DNA from: Alistipes sp.
Lineage (GTDB): Bacteria > Bacteroidota > Bacteroidia > Bacteroidales > Rikenellaceae
Assembly (NCBI GenBank): GCA_017935185.1
Contig: JAGBIC010000021.1
Coordinates: forward strand, 1-64,000
Length of the DNA: 64,000 nt
Direction: 5' to 3'
A program made the translations under genes and the position numbers. Below are positions 1 through 8,263 of the stretch, in pieces (positions within the stretch are counted from its first letter, which is position 1; every line of letters begins with the position of its first letter). Under the pieces are notes generated by a model. That model did not search any database. It saw only the letters and a list, made by a program, of their open reading frames with translations, and was not told where the DNA came from.

Positions 1-62
1 ATTCGAACCGCCGACCCTCTGCTTGTAAGGCAGATGCTCTGAACCAGCTGAGCTAAACTCCC
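1..62 (-). tRNA. tRNA-Val (anticodon UAC), 3' part cut by window edge
   Basis: Read on the minus strand, the gene begins GGGAG at 62. It shows the D-arm AGCTCAGCTGGTT, an anticodon loop CTTACAA (23-29) with anticodon TAC at 25-27, and the T-loop start GGTTCGAAT at the window edge. The anticodon reads GUA valine codons. The 3' half of the T arm and the acceptor strand lie outside the window. It sits four bases from the next tRNA and is probably in the same transcript. Confidence 0.95.
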
Positions 63-66
63 GATG

Positions 67-140
67 CGCCTGAACAAGGACTTGAACCTAGGACCCCATG
101 ATTAACAGTCATGTGCTCTAACCAACTGAGCTATTCAGGC
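67..140 (-). tRNA. tRNA-Asn (anticodon GUU)
   Basis: A complete minus-strand cloverleaf. The acceptor arm GCCTGAA (140-134) pairs with TTCAGGC (74-68), with discriminator G at 67. The D-arm is AGCTCAGTTGGTTAGAGC, the anticodon loop CTGTTAA carries GTT, and the T-arm contains GGTTCAAGTCC. CCA is not encoded. It forms a two-tRNA cluster with tRNA-Val. Confidence 0.96.
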
Positions 141-236
141 ATTTTTGAAGAACGTTTATTTCGTTTTTGCGAGTGCAAATATAAAGCACTTTTTTTTATT
201 GTGCAAGAAAAACGAGAAAAAATATTAAAAAAAATG

Positions 237-244
237 TAACTTTG
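237..244 (+). promoter_or_regulatory. Putative -7 box, TAACTTTG
   Basis: Matches the Bacteroidota housekeeping -7 consensus TAnnTTTG. It lies six bases before the ATG at 251, so the mRNA of the DUF1573 gene may be leaderless. No clear -33 TTTG is present at the usual spacing. Confidence 0.5.
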
Positions 245-250
245 TGCCAT

Positions 251-1405
251 ATGAAAGGATTGCTACATTATAAAGATATGTTTGTTTGGCTGGCGCTTAT
301 ATGCTGTCAGCTTGTTGCCGCGTACGATGCGTATGCCGGCTTAAAAGGTGATAATGTGATGATTATGCAGCCCGACAAGGCTCTTGATAAGATAAAGTTC
401 GACTCTTATACATGGAATTTCGGCGATATTGCAGAGGATGGCGGTGTTGTGGAGCATAAATTTACATTTACCAACTTATCCGACAAGCCCGTTGTGATAC
501 TTGATGTGACTACGGGCTGTGGATGTACCACGGCGAGTTACTCTCGCAAGCCGGTGATGAGCGGAGAGCAAGGAGATATAGTGATTGTTTTTGATCCGAT
601 GACTCGCCCGGGTCGTTTTACCAAGGGTGCAATGATATATACCTCTGCCTCGACGAATGGAATCAGCCTCACTTTGGAGGGGAATGTCATTCCTCGCAAA
701 AAGACTCTCGAGGAGGAGTACCCGTTCGATTTAGGGCAGGGGGTGCGTATTACATCCAATTTTCACACTTTTGTTTATGTGGGGCGAGGCGAGAAGGTGG
801 AACAGCGTATCGGTTGGGTGAACACCTCAACAAGAGATGTGACATTCAAGACCATTGCAAAGGAGCATAGCGGCATGTTGCACTTTGAAGCTCCCAGTGT
901 GATGAAGGCCGGTGCGCGAGGTGAGATGGTTCTTGGGTATCATATTCCCGAAAATAGTGGTCGATACGGTACTCTTAACGATCTTTTGGCCATGTATGTG
1001 TCGGGTCGCGAGGCGCAGCATTTATTAAGCGCGCAGGTTATTGCGGTTGATAAATATGATGGTTCATCAGATGATATATCAGGCCCTATAGTCGAATTAT
1101 CAAAAAAAATTATTAAATTTGGCGACGTAAAACATGGCAAAAAGATCTCTGATAACTCAATTATCCTCATGAATGATGGGGTGAATGATTTGATTATCAG
1201 GGCAGTGGAGTGCCAGACTAAGGCATTGGAGTGCTCGCTAAAGGCTGGTTATAAATTGAAAGCAGGCGAGCGTGTTGCTTTGAATTTCACGCTTGATAGT
1301 TCGCAATGTGACTATGACTTGTGGGTGGATAGAGTACGAATCATAACCAATGATACGCACCATCCGATGCAGAGCATCCGTTTGACGGCCATAATTACCG
1401 AGTAG
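251..1405 (+). CDS. Exported protein with two DUF1573 domains
   Basis: A 384-residue protein. The ATG at 251 is preferred to an upstream TTG because it starts a classic signal peptide (hydrophobic MFVWLALICCQLVAAY segment). The first DUF1573 immunoglobulin-like fold (about residues 45-150) has the family pattern: WNFGDI near the start, FTFTNLSDKPVVI, a GCGC motif, YSRKPV, and a G-rich turn in FDPMTRPGRF. A second, weaker copy runs from about residue 275 (IIKFGDVKHGK) to the end. DUF1573 proteins are common in Bacteroidota cell envelopes but have no assigned reaction. The gene precedes nfnAB with a 66-base gap and no terminator, so readthrough is possible. A one-domain DUF1573 protein occurs at 47262-47669. 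Confidence 0.85.
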   Translation: MKGLLHYKDMFVWLALICCQLVAAYDAYAGLKGDNVMIMQPDKALDKIKFDSYTWNFGDIAEDGGVVEHKFTFTNLSDKPVVILDVTTGCGCTTASYSRKPVMSGEQGDIVIVFDPMTRPGRFTKGAMIYTSASTNGISLTLEGNVIPRKKTLEEEYPFDLGQGVRITSNFHTFVYVGRGEKVEQRIGWVNTSTRDVTFKTIAKEHSGMLHFEAPSVMKAGARGEMVLGYHIPENSGRYGTLNDLLAMYVSGREAQHLLSAQVIAVDKYDGSSDDISGPIVELSKKIIKFGDVKHGKKISDNSIILMNDGVNDLIIRAVECQTKALECSLKAGYKLKAGERVALNFTLDSSQCDYDLWVDRVRIITNDTHHPMQSIRLTAIITE

Positions 1406-1471
1406 AGGTTTTTAGTACTATATTGACAGTTAGTTAGGAATCAAATATTTGGCTCAAGTGAGCCCATTGTT

Positions 1472-2335
1472 ATGTTTAAGATTGTTGAAAAGAGATTGTT
1501 GGCAGAGAATATATATCTGCTGCGAATCTATGCGCCTCGCGTAGCGCAAAGCGCACTGCCGGGTCAATTTGTCATTGTTCGTGTAGATGAGCATGGCGAG
1601 AGAGTACCCCTTACTATTGCAGATTATGATATCACCGAAGGTACGGTGACTATCGTTATTCAGACCATCGGCGTTTCGACCCGTAAGTTGTGTGTATTGA
1701 ACGAGGGTGATTGTATTGCCGACTTTGCAGGCCCGTTGGGCAATCCGTCAGAGTTTGTGAATATGCCTGCCGAGGAGTTGAAGTCGCGCCGCTATCTGTT
1801 TGTTGCAGGTGGCGTTGGTACTGCCCCTGTATATCCGCAGGTGAAGTGGCTCTACGAGCATGGTGTTAAGGCTGATGTAATAATAGGTGCAAAAACAGCC
1901 TCTATGCTTATCTTTACAGAAGAGATGGCGAAGGTGGCAAACCTCTATGTGGCTACTGATGACGGTAGCTATGGCTTCAAAGGTTTGGTGACGGCAAAAA
2001 TCAAAGATTTGATTGATAACGAAGGTAAGCAATATGACGAGTGTGTTGCCATAGGCCCCATGATAATGATGAAATTCGTTACCATGACTACTAAAGAGTA
2101 TAATCTGGCAACAACGGTTTCGCTCAATGCTCTGATGGTCGATGGTACTGGCATGTGTGGAGCTTGTCGTGTGAGCGTTGGTGGAAAAACTCTCTTCACA
2201 TGTGTAGATGGCCCCGAGTTCGATGGCCATCAGGTAGATTTTGACGAAGCAATGCGTCGCCAGTCGATGTATCGTGCTCAAGAAACTAATGCAAACGAAC
2301 ACCATAATCATAATTGTAACTGCTATGGCAAATAA
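1472..2335 (+). CDS. nfnA: NADH-dependent reduced ferredoxin:NADP+ oxidoreductase, small subunit NfnA
   Basis: 287 residues of the sulfide/dihydroorotate dehydrogenase-like FAD/NAD-binding family. With NfnB it forms the cytoplasmic electron-bifurcating transhydrogenase that exchanges electrons between NADH, ferredoxin and NADP(H). The FAD-binding barrel comes first (GQFVIVRVDEHGERVPLTIADYD, about residues 31-53, in the usual RxPLT(I/L) form), then the NAD-binding fold with VAGGVGTAPVYP (111-122) and GPMIMM (195-200). A [2Fe-2S] site follows, with C229, C232 and C244 in the GMCGAC segment and beyond. The tail is unusually His/Cys-rich (residues 276-287, H277, H278, H280, C282, C284). Its last 11 bases overlap the nfnB start, which implies translational coupling. 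Confidence 0.93.
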   Translation: MFKIVEKRLLAENIYLLRIYAPRVAQSALPGQFVIVRVDEHGERVPLTIADYDITEGTVTIVIQTIGVSTRKLCVLNEGDCIADFAGPLGNPSEFVNMPAEELKSRRYLFVAGGVGTAPVYPQVKWLYEHGVKADVIIGAKTASMLIFTEEMAKVANLYVATDDGSYGFKGLVTAKIKDLIDNEGKQYDECVAIGPMIMMKFVTMTTKEYNLATTVSLNALMVDGTGMCGACRVSVGGKTLFTCVDGPEFDGHQVDFDEAMRRQSMYRAQETNANEHHNHNCNCYGK

Positions 2336-3710
2336 GATACCCCGTGTTAGTGTACGTGAGCAGGAGCCTCACGTTCGTGCCACCAATTTTGAGGAGGTGT
2401 GCTATGGTTATAATGCCGAGGAGGCACAGTTGGAGGCCTCACGTTGTTTGAATTGTAAGAATCCGCGTTGCGTTGCAGCGTGTCCCGTAAATATCAATAT
2501 CCCGGCCTTTATCCAGAAGGTGCATGAGGGCGATTTTGCAGCTGCGTCGGCTGTTATTGCTGAAGATAGCTCTTTGCCTAGTATTTGTGGCCGTGTATGT
2601 CCTCAAGAGACCCAATGTGAGGGCTCATGTATCTTGGGTATCAAGGGTGAGCCTGTGGCAATTGGTAAATTGGAGCGTTTTGTGGGCGATTGGAGTCTGG
2701 AGAATGAGTGTAAGAGTTGCTCGAAGGCTCCGGCAAATGGCCATAAAGTTGCTGTTATCGGTAGTGGCCCGTCGGGTTTGGCATGTGCCAGCGATTTGGC
2801 CAAGATGGGTTACGATGTAACTGTCTTTGAGGCATTACATAAGTTGGGCGGAGTGTTGGTATATGGTATTCCTGAATTCCGCCTGCCAAAAGAGAAGATT
2901 GTTGCTCGTGAGATAGATACACTGAAGAAATTGGGTGTAAAGTTTGAGACTGATGTTATTGTGGGTCGTACCATTACTATCGATGCCTTGATGGATGACG
3001 AGGGTTTCGAGGCTGTGTTTATTGGTTCGGGAGCGGGTCTGCCACGATTTATGGGTATCGAGGGCGAAAATCTGAATGGCGTTGTTTCGGCCAACGAGTT
3101 CCTCACACGAGCTAATCTGATGCATGCATATGATGATGAGTACGATACGCCTGTTTATGTGGGTAAGAAGGTGGTTGTAGTAGGTGGTGGAAATGTGGCT
3201 ATGGATGCTGTGCGTACCGCAAAGTGTCTGGGTGCCGAGTCTATCATTGTATATCGTCGTAGCGAGGCAGAGCTTCCAGCACGTCGCGAGGAGGTACACC
3301 ATGCAAAAGAAGAGGGTATAGAGTTCCGTATGCTTACCAATCCTACCCGAGTGTTGGGCAACGATAAAGGATGGGTTGTCGGCGTGAGCTGCGTCGAGAT
3401 GGAGCTTGGTGAGCCTGATGAGAGTGGTCGCCGTTCGCCTGTCGAGAAGCCGGGCTCTGATTTCGTTGTTGATTGTGATGTGGTAATCATGGCGTTGGGA
3501 ACATCGCCCAATCCGTTGCTGAAGCGAACAACGCAAGGTCTGGAGACTAATCGTCGTGGTTGTATTGTAACTAACGAGGAGGGTGCTACCTCTCGCGAGG
3601 GAATATTTGCCGGCGGTGATGCCGTAACAGGTGCTGCAACGGTTATCCTTGCTATGGGAGCTGGTCGCAAGGCCGCGAAGGCGATAGACGAATATATTAA
3701 GAGCAAGTAA
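2325..3710 (+). CDS. nfnB: NADH-dependent reduced ferredoxin:NADP+ oxidoreductase, large subunit NfnB (GltA-like)
   Basis: 461 residues, homologous to the small subunit of glutamate synthase (GltD/GltA family). The start at 2325 (MANKIPRVSV) is chosen because the longer frame upstream lies inside nfnA and does not look like the family. The N-terminal cysteine cluster ASRCLNCKNPRCVAACPVNI and the later CGRVCPQETQCEGSC bind [4Fe-4S] centres. A first dinucleotide-binding motif (VAVIGSGPSGLACA) holds FAD, and VVVVGGGNVAMDA holds NADP(H). No glutamine amidotransferase subunit (GltB) is nearby and nfnA is directly upstream, so Nfn is favoured over glutamate synthase. A strong terminator follows. 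Confidence 0.93.
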   Translation: MANKIPRVSVREQEPHVRATNFEEVCYGYNAEEAQLEASRCLNCKNPRCVAACPVNINIPAFIQKVHEGDFAAASAVIAEDSSLPSICGRVCPQETQCEGSCILGIKGEPVAIGKLERFVGDWSLENECKSCSKAPANGHKVAVIGSGPSGLACASDLAKMGYDVTVFEALHKLGGVLVYGIPEFRLPKEKIVAREIDTLKKLGVKFETDVIVGRTITIDALMDDEGFEAVFIGSGAGLPRFMGIEGENLNGVVSANEFLTRANLMHAYDDEYDTPVYVGKKVVVVGGGNVAMDAVRTAKCLGAESIIVYRRSEAELPARREEVHHAKEEGIEFRMLTNPTRVLGNDKGWVVGVSCVEMELGEPDESGRRSPVEKPGSDFVVDCDVVIMALGTSPNPLLKRTTQGLETNRRGCIVTNEEGATSREGIFAGGDAVTGAATVILAMGAGRKAAKAIDEYIKSK

Positions 3711-3737
3711 TATCATCGTTTAATAAATGTTTCAATA

Positions 3738-3776
3738 AAGGGTGTGTCCGAAATTCTGCTGGGCACACCCTTTTTG
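3738..3776 (+). terminator. Rho-independent terminator of nfnAB
   Basis: A ten-base-pair stem (3740-3749 with 3761-3770, GGGTGTGTCC against GGGCACACCC, one G-T pair) is followed by TTTTT. It lies 29 bases after the nfnB stop. Confidence 0.92.
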
Positions 3777-3931
3777 TGTCAAAAACTATCCAGGCCGATA
3801 ATTTTTTTGTTGATATTGACAAAATAATTGTGAGTGCAATTTTGTCTATTCTGAAAACGGTTTTTTGCGATAAGGACAGTTGAATGAGCTATAAATAAAT
3901 TACTTGTAGTGGCGAAATCTGAATATGTCTC

Positions 3932-3962
3932 TTGCAAAAACAGATATGTATACATATATTTG
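3932..3962 (+). promoter_or_regulatory. Putative promoter, TTG-N20-TATATTTG
   Basis: A TTG at 3932-3934 lies 20 bases before the TAnnTTTG box at 3955-3962. Transcription would start near 3966, about 17 bases before the ATG at 3983. Confidence 0.5.
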
Positions 3963-3982
3963 TATATATAATCTATCTATAT

Positions 3983-6640
3983 ATGAGAACGTCTTTATCA
4001 TTAAAATTGATATTGCCCATCGTCGCCACTATCATAGGCACATTGTTGCCATCTTCAGTCATTGTCGCGCAGGAGATGCAGGATACCGTAGTTGCCAATT
4101 TCGGCGTGTTCGAGATGCTGCCTCAAGAGAAGGTATACCTCCATCTTGACAAACCATATTATGGGGCAGGTGAGAAGATCTGGTTCAAGGAGTATCTGGT
4201 TAATGCGGTCAGCCATAAGGATGACAGCAGGAGTAACTTTATAATTACAGAGTTGTTCAATCGTTCAGACTCGCTCGTGCGCCGTAAAAAGATTCGCAGG
4301 GATTCGCTGGGGGTGTTTCACAATGCTTTCGACCTGCCTGCCGATCTTCCCGCGGGTGAATATTATCTGCGGGCATATACCAACTGGATGCAGAATATAT
4401 CACCCGAGTACCATTATTCGCGTACGCTGAAAATCGGTAACTCGATAGATAATACAATCGTTTCGGAAATAAAATATCAGCAGGAGGGCGAAAAATATTA
4501 TATAGCAAAGGTGCGGTTCACAAATGAGCACCAAGAGCCGTATGCTGACATTCCGGTGATATATCAATTTGTCGTTGATGGGGAGATTCGGAATAAGGGT
4601 CGCATAAGGAGTGATGATGAGGGTTTGATTTCCATCCCGCTGCAAGATTTGTCGTCTACAGCTACGAGATCGCTGGTGGTGGAGTTTGATGACAGAATGT
4701 ATATTTATAAAAATACATTCCATCTCCCTAATTTTAATAAAGATTTCGATCTAACATTCTTTCCCGAGGGTGGAGCGCTGTTGACCGTTCCGCGTCAGAA
4801 TATTGCCTTCAAGGCGTTGGGATCTGATGGCTTATCAAGAGATGTTCAGTGTGTTCTCATTGATTCCAAGGGAGATACGTTGAGTAATTTTCGCTCTGAA
4901 CATAAGGGAATGGGCGTTTTTGCTGTAAGCAATGCCAAATCGGACAACCCTCTCCATGTGGTTGCCACATCAAACGATGGCGTTACAAAACGTTTTGATT
5001 TGCCCAAAGCTGAAAGTAACGGTTTTGCCATTCGTATGAATCATCATAATAATATGCTGAATTATGAGGTTCTTAAACCCGAAATGACGGAATGGCCCGA
5101 AAAGATGTTTTTGCTTGGGCACACGCGTGGAAGTATTACCCTAATGCTGGAGGTTAATCCTAAAAAAGTGTATGGAAGGATTGCGGATAGCCTTTTTATG
5201 GCCGGTATTTCACATTTCATGCTGATAGATAAAGGCGGAAATGTTTTGAGCGAAAGGCTTATCTTTATTCCCGACCGGGAAGAGCCGCAATGGCATATTC
5301 AATCGGATAAACCTAAATATGGAGAGAGGGAAAAGGTGACCTTGAATATCAGCATAAGAGATGCAAATGGTAATCCTGTGAAGGGTAGCTTCTCTGCCAG
5401 CATCACCGATCGAAGGAAGATTCGCCCCGATTCGCTTGCCGACAATATCAAGTCTAATTTGCTGTTGACATCTGATCTGCAAGGCTATGTCGAAGACCCC
5501 GGGTATTACTTTATCAATCAGGATATACAGACTCTTCGGGCGCTTGATATTTTGATGCTCACGCATGGTTGGCGCAGATACAGACTAAAGAATGTATTGC
5601 AGCCGCCCTCGCTCGATGTCAAACATTATATCGAGCAGGGGCAGACGATAAGCGGATATGTCCAAGGTTTCTTTGGTGGTAATATCAAGCAGGGTCCCAT
5701 ATCCGTTATCGCACCAAAAGAGAATATTTATGAGATTACCAATACTGATAAAGAGGGAAAATTCATATTAAATACATCTTTCCCCGACAGCACAAGATTT
5801 GCCATTCAGGCTCGCACGAGCAGGGGATTTGCCGAGGTAAATATTTATGTTGATGAACAGGTGTTCCAGCCACCCTTTAATAAGTCGCCATTCATAAACG
5901 CAAAAGTTGATTTGATGAACGACTATTTGCAGAATACCCGTGAGCAGTATTTTATGGAGGGCGGAGAGAAAGTATATAAAATCAGAGAGGTCGTTGTCAC
6001 GGCGGAGAAACCGAAGGCCAGCGAACAAAGTATATATACGGGAGGGCTGGATACTTACACTGTCGAGTCAGACAAGCTCACCATGTTTGCTAGCCGTACC
6101 GCTTTTGATATGACTATGGCGCTCCCCGGCGTCTTTGTAACCGGCACAAAGATTACTGTGCGTAATAGTTCAGCACCGCCTCTGATTATCATCGATGATG
6201 TGATATATGAGGAGGATGCGCATGACCTCCTCTCCGGTCTGTTTGTTGATGATATATCGAGCATGAGTTTGGTACGTGGTGCAGACGCTGCTATTTTTGG
6301 TTCTCGTGGCGATGGCGGTGCTATTGTAATAACCACAAAAGGGGGCGTTCATCTCACAGGCACTCCAATTTGGGGCATTACGACATATTCTCCCCTCGGA
6401 TATAGTAATTCGGTGGAATTTTATCACCCCAAATATGATACTTCGCAGAAGAGAGATTCCGCTCAAGCCGATTTGAGGAGTACAATCTATTGGAATCCGG
6501 CATTGGAATTTGATGAAAATGGGGATGCTGTTATTGAGTATTATACGCCCGACAGTACTGCCCCTGAAGATATCATCATCGAAGGCATTGACCAAGCAGG
6601 TAAAATATATAGATTGACAAAAACGATAAATGCAGAATAA
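3983..6640 (+). CDS. Secreted MG2-like protein ending in a TonB-receptor plug domain
   Basis: 885 residues. The ATG at 3983 is chosen because it opens a signal peptide (MRTSLSLKLILPIVATIIG, then VIVAQEM). The early part has the signature PQEKVYLHLDKPYYGAGEKIWFK, with PAGEYYLRAYTNW later, as in alpha-2-macroglobulin MG2-type domains of Bacteroidota proteins. A second such repeat starts near SDKPKYGEREKVTLNISI. After a carboxypeptidase-like insert, residues about 668-795 form a TonB-dependent receptor plug: EVVVTAEKP, then LPGVFV, PPLIIIDDVIYE, and SLVRGADAAIFGSRGDGGAIVITTKGG. No outer-membrane beta-barrel follows; the protein ends about 90 residues later. It is an isolated gene between two terminators. 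The function is unknown; periplasmic or surface location is inferred. Confidence 0.8.
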   Translation: MRTSLSLKLILPIVATIIGTLLPSSVIVAQEMQDTVVANFGVFEMLPQEKVYLHLDKPYYGAGEKIWFKEYLVNAVSHKDDSRSNFIITELFNRSDSLVRRKKIRRDSLGVFHNAFDLPADLPAGEYYLRAYTNWMQNISPEYHYSRTLKIGNSIDNTIVSEIKYQQEGEKYYIAKVRFTNEHQEPYADIPVIYQFVVDGEIRNKGRIRSDDEGLISIPLQDLSSTATRSLVVEFDDRMYIYKNTFHLPNFNKDFDLTFFPEGGALLTVPRQNIAFKALGSDGLSRDVQCVLIDSKGDTLSNFRSEHKGMGVFAVSNAKSDNPLHVVATSNDGVTKRFDLPKAESNGFAIRMNHHNNMLNYEVLKPEMTEWPEKMFLLGHTRGSITLMLEVNPKKVYGRIADSLFMAGISHFMLIDKGGNVLSERLIFIPDREEPQWHIQSDKPKYGEREKVTLNISIRDANGNPVKGSFSASITDRRKIRPDSLADNIKSNLLLTSDLQGYVEDPGYYFINQDIQTLRALDILMLTHGWRRYRLKNVLQPPSLDVKHYIEQGQTISGYVQGFFGGNIKQGPISVIAPKENIYEITNTDKEGKFILNTSFPDSTRFAIQARTSRGFAEVNIYVDEQVFQPPFNKSPFINAKVDLMNDYLQNTREQYFMEGGEKVYKIREVVVTAEKPKASEQSIYTGGLDTYTVESDKLTMFASRTAFDMTMALPGVFVTGTKITVRNSSAPPLIIIDDVIYEEDAHDLLSGLFVDDISSMSLVRGADAAIFGSRGDGGAIVITTKGGVHLTGTPIWGITTYSPLGYSNSVEFYHPKYDTSQKRDSAQADLRSTIYWNPALEFDENGDAVIEYYTPDSTAPEDIIIEGIDQAGKIYRLTKTINAE

Positions 6641-6645
6641 TAAAA

Positions 6646-6684
6646 AAAACATCCTGATTAACAATATGTTAATCAGGATGTTTT
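6646..6684. terminator. Bidirectional terminator
   Basis: A near-perfect hairpin (6646-6662 with 6668-6684) has A-runs on its left and T-runs on both strands' 3' sides. It can end the plug-protein mRNA on the plus strand and the luxC-patB-miaA-tRNA-Leu transcript on the minus strand. Confidence 0.92.
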
Positions 6685-6687
6685 ACG

Positions 6688-6773
6688 TACTCGAAGCCGG
6701 AATCGAACCGGCACGGCCATTGCTGGCCACAGGATTTTAAGTCCGGCGTGTCTACCTATTCCACCATTCGAGC
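6688..6773 (-). tRNA. tRNA-Leu (anticodon UAA)
   Basis: An 86-base class II tRNA. The acceptor GCTCGAA (6773-6767) pairs with TTCGAGT (6695-6689), discriminator A at 6688. The D-loop is GGTGGAATAGGTAGACAC, the anticodon loop CTTAAAA carries TAA, there is a long variable arm (GTGGCCAGCAATGGCCGT), and the T-arm is CCGGTTCGATTCCGG. It lies 40 bases downstream of miaA on the same strand, before the shared terminator. Confidence 0.96.
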
Positions 6774-6813
6774 AGCCGTTTGCCTTTACAAGGGCGTGAC
6801 AAAAGTAATAAAA

Positions 6814-7734
6814 TTATTTCAAAGTACAAATCTTCGACTCGATATATTCTATTATGCTCTTTCGGTCATTGGGGTTAAACCATGCTATTTGCTCATCGCG
6901 ACGGAACCATGTCATTTGTCGTTTGGCATAACGGCGCGAATTGCGTTTTATTAGTTCGATGGCCTCATCACGCGTTATCTTTGCATCGAAATAATCGAAA
7001 AATTCCCGATACCCGACTGTCTGTAATGAGTTGAGATGGCGTAGGGGATATACCTTGCGAGCCTCCTGCTCAAGCCCCATATCTATCATCTTATCGACTC
7101 TATCATCTATGCGTTTGTATAAAATCTCACGCTCCATATCTACACCAATTTTTATGATGTTGAATGGCCGTTGATGTTTTTCCCCCACTCGCAACGAAGA
7201 ATATGGCTTGCCTGTTGTTAAACACACCTCTAAAGCTCGCATCACACGAGCAGGATTCCTGCGATCCACAACATCATAATATAGAGGATCGAGTTGTTGC
7301 AACTCTGCTGCGAGGATATCCAATCCCTCTGTCTGTAATCTTTCGGCCAGCCGTGTGCGTAATTCGGTGTCGGCGTTGGGCATCTCATCCATGCCTTCGC
7401 ATAGGGCTTTTATGTATAGCCCCGAACCTCCCACAGCTACCACGCAGGAGTGTGTCTGGAATAGCTCGTCAAGACGTTTGATGGCAGCCTCCTCATATGC
7501 GCCGCAGTTAAATTCATCGGTCAATTCATGCGAGGCAATGAAATGATGCTCTACCCGTTGCAGTTCTTCTTCGGTGGGCTGTGCCGTGCCAATGGGAATA
7601 CCTCGATAGAATTGTCGGGAGTCGGTGGATATAATCGGCGCATGAAAATACTCCGCCATATCGAGCGATAAGTCGGTTTTACCCGAGCCTGTCGGGCCTA
7701 CAATTACAATGAGGTTTCTGCTGTTGTTGCTCAT
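6814..7734 (-). CDS. miaA: tRNA dimethylallyltransferase
   Basis: 306 residues. It transfers a dimethylallyl group to N6 of A37 in tRNAs that read codons starting with U. The P-loop GPTGSGKT spans residues 13-20, followed by the MiaA signatures ISTDSRQFYRGIPIGTAQPT, GGSGLYIKAL and DRRNPARVMRALEV. Length is normal. The ATG at 7734 shares its A with the TGA of the upstream gene (TGATG), so translation is coupled. An alternative TTG one codon earlier is less likely. The downstream tRNA-Leu(UAA) has A36-A37-A38 and is an expected MiaA substrate. Confidence 0.95.
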   Translation of the reverse strand: MSNNSRNLIVIVGPTGSGKTDLSLDMAEYFHAPIISTDSRQFYRGIPIGTAQPTEEELQRVEHHFIASHELTDEFNCGAYEEAAIKRLDELFQTHSCVVAVGGSGLYIKALCEGMDEMPNADTELRTRLAERLQTEGLDILAAELQQLDPLYYDVVDRRNPARVMRALEVCLTTGKPYSSLRVGEKHQRPFNIIKIGVDMEREILYKRIDDRVDKMIDMGLEQEARKVYPLRHLNSLQTVGYREFFDYFDAKITRDEAIELIKRNSRRYAKRQMTWFRRDEQIAWFNPNDRKSIIEYIESKICTLK

Positions 7735-8246
7735 CAATATTCGTCGTCGTATGAATCATCACCATCGAAATCGCTGTATTCGCCCATCATCTCCTCAAAT
7801 ATAGAGCCGCTCTGCTCACTTGCTTCGGGGTCGTACTGGTCGGGTGCAGGCGAATGTTCAAATTGCAGACGAGGATAGGTGTGGCCTTTTGTGGGCTCTT
7901 TGGCTTCAATCAATTCAATGTAGTATGCGCGCTCATTGAAGGGGTCGAATACATATATCAGACGGTCATGCAGATGGGTGAGAATATCGCCTAAAACAGC
8001 ATTCTCCATAGCTTTGGGCGCGCCATGTCCGGCATCACCCATACCCATGCCCATATCCATATATGTATACTCCTGCAGTTTCTCCCACCTGTCATCGGCG
8101 GTAAAGAACGAGGCCATGCATTGGTCATATTCCAGCATCTCGATTATGAACTCGTGGAGGTCGAGCAGTGTTGTTGTGGCGTCGGCCTCGAAATCACGAA
8201 CGAAATGGTCGTTTTCGTCGGTGAGCATTCTGAATCTGAAAATCAT
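7734..8246 (-). CDS. Plasmid pRiA4b ORF-3-like family protein (IS1096 passenger TnpR-like)
   Basis: 170 residues, resembling the Bacteroidota branch of the pRiA4b ORF-3 family: MIFRFRMLTDENDHFVRDFE start, a TTLLDLHEFIIEMLEYD helix, SFFTADDRWEKLQEYTY, then the conserved LGDILTHLHDRLIYVFDPFNERAYYIEL core. The family is often annotated after a transposon passenger gene, but nothing here is transposon-like and the role is unknown. A short Met/Gly run (MDMGMGMGDAGHG, from about residue 63) and an acidic C-terminus (DFDGDDSYDDEY) stand out. It overlaps miaA by one base and follows patB in the same operon. Confidence 0.75.
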   Translation of the reverse strand: MIFRFRMLTDENDHFVRDFEADATTTLLDLHEFIIEMLEYDQCMASFFTADDRWEKLQEYTYMDMGMGMGDAGHGAPKAMENAVLGDILTHLHDRLIYVFDPFNERAYYIELIEAKEPTKGHTYPRLQFEHSPAPDQYDPEASEQSGSIFEEMMGEYSDFDGDDSYDDEY

Positions 8247-8263
8247 ATCATTAAAGTTTTATG

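Noticed and set aside
2835..3716. A 293-codon open frame antisense to nfnB
   Set aside because: It lies wholly opposite a well-recognised enzyme gene, has no recognisable domains and an amino acid make-up (many His, Thr, Cys) typical of shadow frames.
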